From Phallusia fumigata (Eukaryota; Chordata; Ascidiacea; Phlebobranchia; Ascidiidae), in contig QXVZ01004490.1 in the NCBI GenBank assembly GCA_008931825.1, positions 1 through 24,277 on the forward strand: a stretch of 24,277 bases of DNA, read 5' to 3'. The notes beneath the pieces were generated by a model. The model was given only the letters and a program-made list of their open reading frames with translations. It was not told where the DNA came from and did no database searches. Numbering within the stretch: the first letter of the stretch is position 1; each line of letters starts with the position of its first letter. The translations under genes were made by a program, and so were the position numbers. Shown here piece by piece: positions 9,201 through 18,200 of this stretch.

Positions 9201-12200
9201 TGGCGACTGTGCATTGATAAAAGTATTTGGCTAAATAAGAAGCATGTAATGAAATTATTAAACAAGGACAATTTATTACACTTTAAGGCACAGATATTAC
9301 CAGATAAAGCCCAGTTCTAAATTATGTAATTAATAAAAAAATACCTTGGACTCACTGGCGGCCGTTAGTGAAATAAAGTCTGCCATGCGGCCGGCAATAG
9401 CGAAAAGTTTGTGCACTCCTGACAAATGTCATCTCAGAGTTACAACAAAAAGTCGCAAATTTATCCCCATACCTACAGTTTAACATCAAAACGTACAAAC
9501 AACACAATAACTTACATTATAAACTGAATAGCCACGTAGCAATGTCAGCAGAACAAGCGTCAGCACTGACGTTTCGCTTGAAATTACAACCAACACTCCC
9601 ATAGCAGTGCAAGGCTGACTCGTCTTCCACCACATCGAAGCAGAACAATACCTTCCGCTGTAAATTGCACCCGCTATTCCCAACATCAACAGATAGACTC
9701 CCATTAGGAAATCGGCGGTGGCTAAGTTCAACACAAGCATGCGATTCGCTCGCAGTGAGGCTGATGTGGATCTGCGGAACATCGACTTGAGCGTTCGGAT
9801 TTCTCCAACGATCACAACCTGTACGTATAATCAGTAAGACAACATCATTATAAAACATTACTTGGTTAATTATTTCGGGGGTTTAACAACGAGAGGGGGA
9901 GTTTCCCACAAGGACGATTAATTAAATGTTTAAAAATTATTTTGATTGATTAAAATTATTTTTAATGATTGAATAAAATATTACTCGTAAACTAATACTA
10001 ATGTAGGTTATTCTCTGCCACAAACAGCTCTTTCTCTTGCAACACCCTTGTATTGAATGACTCCAAGCGCACCGCTCTAGGTCCAACGCAACAAAACACG
10101 CCCATTTCACACCACTTATACACCGGTTCATGCTCAGAATAAATTTTCACAAAAATGCAACTAAATTACGCTACACTAATAATTTTGTAGTAATGGATCA
10201 AGTTTCAACTTACCGTGTTCCCAACCAAGGCTAAAACCGCCATTATCCAAACAAGTATTCTGAGGAATCCATTAGCGATTAATTCGTACTTAGAAGAAAG
10301 AATATTTTCCGTAACAAGCTTTGGCGAGCATTCGTCGCTCCAATCAAGGCAGTCGCCCTTTCCATCAAGTACCTGTGAAGAAAAAAACGCTTTTATTGTT
10401 CAGTTGTGGAACACTGTTGATTTAAAGGTATCTTTTGCAGTACAATTATATTCAAAATGTTAAATGAAGACCGCTCTCAAAATTATCAACTCTCAATGGC
10501 TGAAACAAAACGTTGGAAACACTGACGATTTAAAGTTAACCATACTGCCCATGTAGTACTTTCAACATATTTAAATTGTTGAATGAAGAGCGTCTTGGAA
10601 AGTGATATCTGTTGGTGGTTGGGCCACACAATTTTTGTGAATACAATAATCGAACAGGTAAAATCTCAAACCGTACAAGGCCAACTTCTTTGTGATTTTC
10701 TTTATGTAGGTAATTCAACTAACTACCTTTTCTTTTTGCACAAACAAAGGTTTTCCACCTTCGCAGTAAAACCTGCCATCGCTTGTGCAGTTCCTCTCAT
10801 CTTGTGCGTTGTCGCAGTTGACATTCAAATCGCAAATGGCAGTGGTCGGTATAGATACCTGCAAATATCAGTAGCTTTAACCACAGGTGCTATAGGAAAC
10901 TTTTCGAAATGGTTTTGGACATATATAGTGTTGTTTCCACTTGCATTTAATACTCAAAAAATGTCCAACATTCCTAGTTTTCTATTCATTATTTTTCTAC
11001 CGGTCATATCGGTGTGATAATTACTAAAAAGCAGAGTTGTTGGAAGAATTTTTTCCGACACAACTTGTTCTGACCCTCTAATTTTAGGAGATAGGATCGT
11101 TTTAAAAGTCCAAATAAAAGCAACTAAAACAGGCTGGTTGTTGTATATGAATTGCAACACCTAGGTGTGGCGGAGATAATTTCAACGATACATTACAGCA
11201 CTTAATTACTAACATATGCCGTGTAAAGACGTTTGAAATACCAGTAGCATGTTAATCATTATCGAACTTCTTTACATCGGAACAAACGTAAAAGTCTCAC
11301 CAAGGTCCCATTTAATGCAGGGCAGTAATATCTGTGCCGACAAATTTTCTTATCTTCGTCTGAAGCGTCGTCACAGTCAACTCGTCCGTCACAAACTCTT
11401 GACTCAGGAATACTGACGAGTCGTTTCGAGTTGCAGGTGAAACGTGATGGGCAGGACGACTCGTCAACCCGGTTCAAACAGTCAAGGAGGCCATCGCAAA
11501 ATAACAACATGTTGTTGATGATTTCTCTCCGTGAAAACGAGATGGTTCCGTTGGCGTCCTGTGTCTAAAATCATTGTATTTCTAACAGCAGAAACAGATT
11601 TGTGTACAACTCACAGTTCTGCTGCACTGATAATGACAGAAGCGATTGTTGAAACGTATTGCAATGTAGTCACATTATACAAGCTCACTTTTCGAGCTCT
11701 CTGGACTTACGTTTTTATTTAAACCACCTCTTCCCGTGTCTAGTATTCCTGGGAAACTAAATATCAGACTAATTGTCTGATGGGTCGCCTAATAGGGAAT
11801 GCCCCGCCCCCCCTGGTCATTCGATGCATAGATCCACTAGTGGCTTGTTCATAGAAAAGTTGTAAAAATTTTAAACCTGTTTTTTGTTGTAGATAAACGC
11901 TTACACTAGCTTAAATTTTTCCACATGTTGGTCATAGTGTGGTCAAAAAACCAACACAAATTCGCCATGTCGCAATACAGTAATTAAGTACCAAACCTCC
12001 TTCAGGCCTCCCCCATCGCGACCCCTATTATTTCAGACAAATGGAAGACATTTTCCCTATCATTGTCAGACACCTGTATTTTAAAACAGCACCAACCGTT
12101 TAATGCTTAAGAGTTACTTGACTCACGCTTGTTTCGCATAGATATCGTTGCAGTGGCTTTCCTTTTGCGGTCGCTCCGGGAACGGTGCAATTAAACTTGC

Positions 12201-15200
12201 TGGAAACGTTCGGGCATCCAACTCCGCATTCATCTTCGGGAAAACCTGGTGGAACAAACCATGATTCCCTCGATGACAGCTTGCAGTCTTCAATTCCGTC
12301 ACAGAAATTTGCTATTGTTTTGCTTTCACATCGTTTAAAATTGGAACATCTGTGTTCATATTGAAAAAATGTATGGTAGATTTGGTTGTTGATAATTGAA
12401 AAAATGCTTTTACACAAAAATCTAACCTTTAACACATTGTTTTGTCAATAGAGGTACACAAACATTATGCCCGGAATAAACAAAAATAGCTGCTTTGATC
12501 ACCTTGCATCGTTGTTCACACTTATGTTACATTACCAGGTAATACAACAGTATGCAAAAAATAGGCCTTAAATATTTGCAATTTTTTTGCATAAAAATTG
12601 CAGCCATTGTTTGCAGGGTTTTTTACCTTTGCGCTTAACCACACAGCTGCAGCGATACTCGACCTCAACCAGTTTTATTCGCTCCTGCGTAATGTGCAGG
12701 TGGCTAGTGGATAAATAAGCTGCAGCGTGTTCAACCTCAATCCACCTATTGTGCCCCTAACCTTTTTGCGCCTCATAACGTTAAGGCTGATTCACACCAG
12801 ATGCGTCTATCGGTTTGCGGTACGGTTTTTGGATCTCGCGGCAAGCAGCAGGGCACTTACACCAGCCGGGACCAAAGTTTATCTATAAGACACGGCCAAA
12901 GTGTTTTATGTTTGATTGATAGATTTTGGTCCCGGCTGGTGTAAGTGCAGCAATTTCCGGCCTGGTGATTGATAATGGCTACTGAGTCGCTGCGTTTTCT
13001 TTTACCAAGCGAAGTAAACTCAACTCAAAGTTTACCTGCAAGTGGTTTTGGGCTGCGCAGCTGTTTCCAGTTCACACGGGAGAGTTCCTTTGCAGAAGCT
13101 GAATCTAAACGGAATGACATGTTAATCATCGTGTCATCACACCTTTTAAACAGCAAAGTAAAACGTACGTTTCGTCTAAATTGCCACGGCATTCCACAAT
13201 ACCGTTGCATACAGCTGTTCTGTTGATGCAATGGCTGAAGATTTTGCTGCCACAATCCACTTGTCCAACACGACACCTTGTGGAATATCTGTAAAGCACG
13301 GTAAACGTAGAATTCACGGCAAGACAGCTAGAGTTCTGGGCTTGCGGCTGTGAGGCACGATATTTTCCTTGACTAAAGAAACCTTCATTTTGATTTCCTT
13401 GTTAGCTATAAGCTTTAATTTTAAAGTTAAAGTGGCTATGTTGCTTGTAAATAACTGATGCGTTTTTGATACATGTATGTTCAACGTTGCTTCTACATGG
13501 CTTAAATGGCGATAAGATGAAGTCAACAACAGCACCCCTGGAAACAAAATTTTTGGCCAGCTACGCTCTTGGCCCCATCTAACTTGTATCTCGGATTTAA
13601 GACTTGTTTGCAGCCCTGGTTTTAGGCAGCGTGCAAACTTCTCATATTGCGCCAAACTCACTCTCTTGTGAGCCGTCACATAACGTCTTATAATTACGGT
13701 GCAGCTGCAGCGCGTTCAACCTCGATCCACCAATCGTGCCCTTAACATTTTTGGGCCTCATAACGTATTAACGTTGCGCAGCTATTTCCGGCCTGGTGAT
13801 TGATTTAGTGCTATATTGTTTCGCTATTTTTTCTTTCACCAAGCGAAATAAACTCAACTCAACTTACCCAGGATTTCGAAGTTGAACACGGTTACATATT
13901 TCTGGTGGCTGTCTGGCGCAAAGACACTCGTCTGACAGATCCGAGCAGTCTATCGTCCCGTCGCAAACTTTATGGCGTGGGATAATCATGGTGTTGTCCA
14001 AACACATGAAACAGTTTTTATCGTTGAAAGTCACTCCCGGTTGCAATCGTATGTCCCTNGCTTGTTTCGCATAGATATCGTTGCAGTGGCTTTCCTTTTG
14101 CGGTCGCTCCGGGAACGGTGCAATTAAACTTGCTGGAAACGTTCGGGCATCCAACTCCGCATTCATCTTCGGGAAAACCTGGTGGAACAAACCATGATTC
14201 CCTCGATGACAGTTTGCAGTCTTCAATTCCGTCACAGAAATTTGCTATTGTTTTGCTTTCACATCGTTTAAAATTGGAACATCTGTGTTCATATTGAAAA
14301 AATTTATGGTAGATTTGGTTGTTGATAATTGAAAAAATGTTTTTACACGAAAATCTAACCTTTAACACATTGTTTTGTCAATAGAGGTACACAAACATTA
14401 TGCCCGGAATAAACAAAAATAGCTGCTTTGATTAGTTTGCATCGTTGTTCACACTTATGTTACATTACTAGGTAATACAACAGTATGCAAAAATAAGCCC
14501 TTAATAATTGCAACGTTTTTGCAAAAAAATTGCAGCCATTGTTTGCAGGGTTTTTACCTGTGCGCTTAACCACACAGCTGCAGCAATATTCGACCTCAAC
14601 CAGTTTTATTCGCTCCTGCGTAATGTGCAGGTGTCTAGTGGATAAATAAGCTGCACCGTGTTCAACCTCGATCCACCTATTGTGCCCCTAACCTTTTTGC
14701 GCCTCATAACGTTAAGGCTGATTCACACCAGATGCGTCTATCGGTTTGCGGTACGGTTTTTGGATCTCGCGGCAAGCAGCAGGGCACTTACACCAGCCGG
14801 GACCAAAGTTTATCTATAAGACACGGCCAAAGTGTTTTATGTTTGATTGATAGACTTTGGTCCCGGCTGGTGTAAGTGCAGCAATTTCCGGCCTGGTGAT
14901 TGATAATGGCTACTGAGTCGCTGCGTTTTCTTTTACCAAGCGAAGTAAACTCAACTCAAAGTTTACCTGCAAGTGGTTTTGGGCTGCGCAGCTGTTTCCA
15001 GTTCACACGGGAGAGTTCCTTTGCAGAAGCTGAATCTAAACGGAATGACATGTTAATCATCGTGTCATCACACCTTTTAAACAGCAAAGTAAAACGTACG
15101 TTTCGTCTAAATTGCCACGGCATTCCACAATACCGTTGCATACAGCTGTTCTGTTGATGCAATGGCTGAAGATTTTGCTGCCACAATCCACTTGTCCAAC

Positions 15201-18200
15201 ACGACACCTTGTGGAATATCTGTAAAGCACGGTAAACGTAGAATTCACGGCAAGACAGCTAGAGTTCTGGGCTTGCGGCTGTGAGGCACGATATTTTCCT
15301 TGACTAAAGAAACCTTCATTTTGATTTCCTTGTTAGCTATAAGCTTTAATTTTAAAGTTAAAGTGGCTATGTTGCTTGTAAATAACTGATGCGTTTTTGA
15401 TACATGTATGTTCAACGTTGCTTCTACATGGCTTAAATGGCGATAAGATGAAGTCAACAACAGCACCCCTGGAAACAAAATTTTTGGCCAGCTACGCTCT
15501 TGGCCCCATCTAACTTGTATCTCGGATTTAAGACTTGTTTGCAGCCCTGGTTTTAGGCAGCGTGCAAACTTCTCATATTGCGCCAAACTCACTCTCTTGT
15601 GAGCCGTCACATAACGTCTTATAATTACGGTGCAGCTGCAGCGCGTTCAACCTCGATCCACCAATCGTGCCCTTAACATTTTTGGGCCTCATAACGTATT
15701 AACGTTGCGCAGCTATTTCCGGCCTGGTGATTGATTTAGTGCTATATTGTTTCGCTATTTTTTATTTCACCAAGCGAAATAAACTCAACTCAACTTACCC
15801 AGGATTTCGAAGTTGAACACGGTTACATATTTCTGGTGGCTGTCTGGCGCAAAGACACTCGTCTGACAGATCCGAGCAGTCTATCGTCCCGTCGCAAACT
15901 TTATGGCGTGGGATAATCATGGTGTTGTCCAAACACATGAAACAGTTTTTATCGTTGAAAGTCACTCCCGGTTGCAATCGTATGTCCCTNGAAGTTGAAC
16001 ACGGTTACATATTTCTGGTGGCTGTCTGGCGCAAAGACACTCGTCTGACAGATCCGAGCAGTCTATCGTCCCGTCGCAAACTTTATGGCGTGGGATAATC
16101 ATGGTGTTGTCCAAACACATGAAACAGTTTTTATCGTTGAAAGTCACTCCCGGTTGCAATCGTATGTCCCTGAGTACACACATAAGGTTAGACTACGGCA
16201 ATAGTGGATAGGTGTTCATTAAAGTAGCATAGGTTTGAAAACACTACAATGAAGGTCAATAGCGTAGTCAGGTGAACATTTTAAATAGAGGGGGGGGGGG
16301 GTTTTAGGTTTTAGCGAGTAAAAGTGTGTGGATGCGAATGCTTTGTAAGTTTTATTGGTCTTCATCTTGGAAAGTACCTGCTTTTCTTCCAAAAAGTCTA
16401 ATTAGGGATGTGTAACTGAAAGATTTTAATGTTGGTCCCTTTGCATCTTCTTTTTCTGTTTGCGCGTTTGTGAAGACCAAGGGTGAGAAACCTGTCGCCC
16501 GCTTGACTATTCAATGTGAAATCAGAATTTTGAAGTATACAGCATAGCGTCAAAAGTCATTAAGTGTTTGTGTATAAGTATGCCGTTAAGATGACTTTGC
16601 CATTATTGGCGATTTATATTCAACATTCAACCGTGCCATGGCATTTTTAAAAATTAACACGCATTCAACCACTTAAAATTTTCCGAGGCCCGTCTATAAT
16701 ATTGTGCCACTCATGCGGCCCGCAGAACCAAATGTGTTGCCCACTCCTGATGTAGACTATGCGCCAAGGGGCGCTCTCTATTGAACCAATATCAACACTA
16801 AAAGCATCACTTATTAACACTAACGTGGGTGGTAAATTATCAATACACAAAACCCACAACAAAATACACTAATAAAAGATAACCAAAGACGTTATATAAC
16901 CCACAATTGGCATGATGTCTATTGGAATGATACAGGCGCTAAAACAAGTTTTTCTGTGATTTAAATGTAGACATAGTACACTTACTTTCCGCTTTTTCTT
17001 GTAGTGGTATTACTTTTGTAACACATGTCGATGTCATTATCGCAGTCCTGGACATTGTCCCAAAGCAGTTGTTGTGGTAAACGACATAGGCGGCTGTTTC
17101 GTATACACTGGAAACCAACACCATTCGGCCAATCATCGACCTCCGCACATCCACTACACCAGTTTCCATCGCAAATTGTTTCCCGCTTTACACAACGCTT
17201 GGTTGGCAGGCATGTGAAGTGACTGGGACATCCAACGTCACAAGGATTGACGTTGTCACATAGGATGCTACCGTTGCAGATGTAGCGCCGATGTAACAGA
17301 CACGTTCTTCTTAGTCTGGTGCAACTGAATGCAAATCCTTTTTAGCGAGGTTGTAAGTCAAACGGACGGTATTGTTATGATGAGTTATCGTTTTTCATCA
17401 CAGTGTTCTATGAGACAAAGTACATGGAAAAAATGCCGATTCTGCGCGATCGTACATTTTGCGTTCCAAAGAGTTTCTATTGTTTGGACTGTTTTGGTAA
17501 TACTCTCTTTCAATTTTCGACAGGATGTGGTCAAAAAACTGTTTTGCTGTGATTGTTTGCACAAGGGTTCATGGTTTGGTAAACTAAACTCTTAGATTAC
17601 TGACGTTTTAACGTGTTAATGTCCACACGGTTATGTCATTTCGCGCTGATTCCTTTATGATTTATTGACTGGGTCAAGCATAGTGCCTTTCTTTGAAATA
17701 CAAACTTTAACTACCTATACATTTTGTTTCAAAACTTAAAATTACAAGAATGTACAAGAGATTGTTACAAACTGTTAACTAACAAAGTTATTTTGCCAGG
17801 GCTCTTTTTTAGTTTACACAACATTTGTTTAAACAACTGCTTTGCTGCCATCAATTTTTCACAATTGTTTACTGGCGTTTTTACGTTTCATTGTCCAAAC
17901 ATTTTAACATAATTTAATGCTGACTGTTTCATTTTAAAATACGAACTCTAATTAAATAAAAATAAGCGCTTACTCTGCGATGTACCTTTGATCAAAGTGG
18001 GTGATTTTAAAATACGAACTCTAATTAACTAAAAATAAGCGATTACTCTGCGATGTACCTTTAATCAAAGTGGGTGATTTTAGGGAAATAGTTTCTAGTG
18101 GTGTTCCTGTACCTGAATAAAGACGCCGACATGTTTGAATCCATTGAGTTTGCAATAATCTCATCACTTCCATCGCAGTCTGAATTTCCGTCACAAAACT

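Larger units (their letters stand above)
12127..14058. repeat. Allelic / contig redundancy, copy 1
   Basis: Recurs at 14060-15989 with roughly 20 substitutions and small indels, nearly all within the first 600 bp. Both copies stop at the same base, just after ...tatgtccct, before an n. It covers GPCR exons 4-6 and the cassette exon. Confidence 0.88.

Noticed and set aside
13314..13679. 121-codon minus-strand open frame
   Set aside because: It lies wholly in the intron between GPCR exons 4 and 5, has no domain similarity, and is simply repeated in the redundant contig.
16290..16301. G12 run as a regulatory quadruplex
   Set aside because: A single homopolymer in an intron with no conservation evidence; simple slippage explains it.
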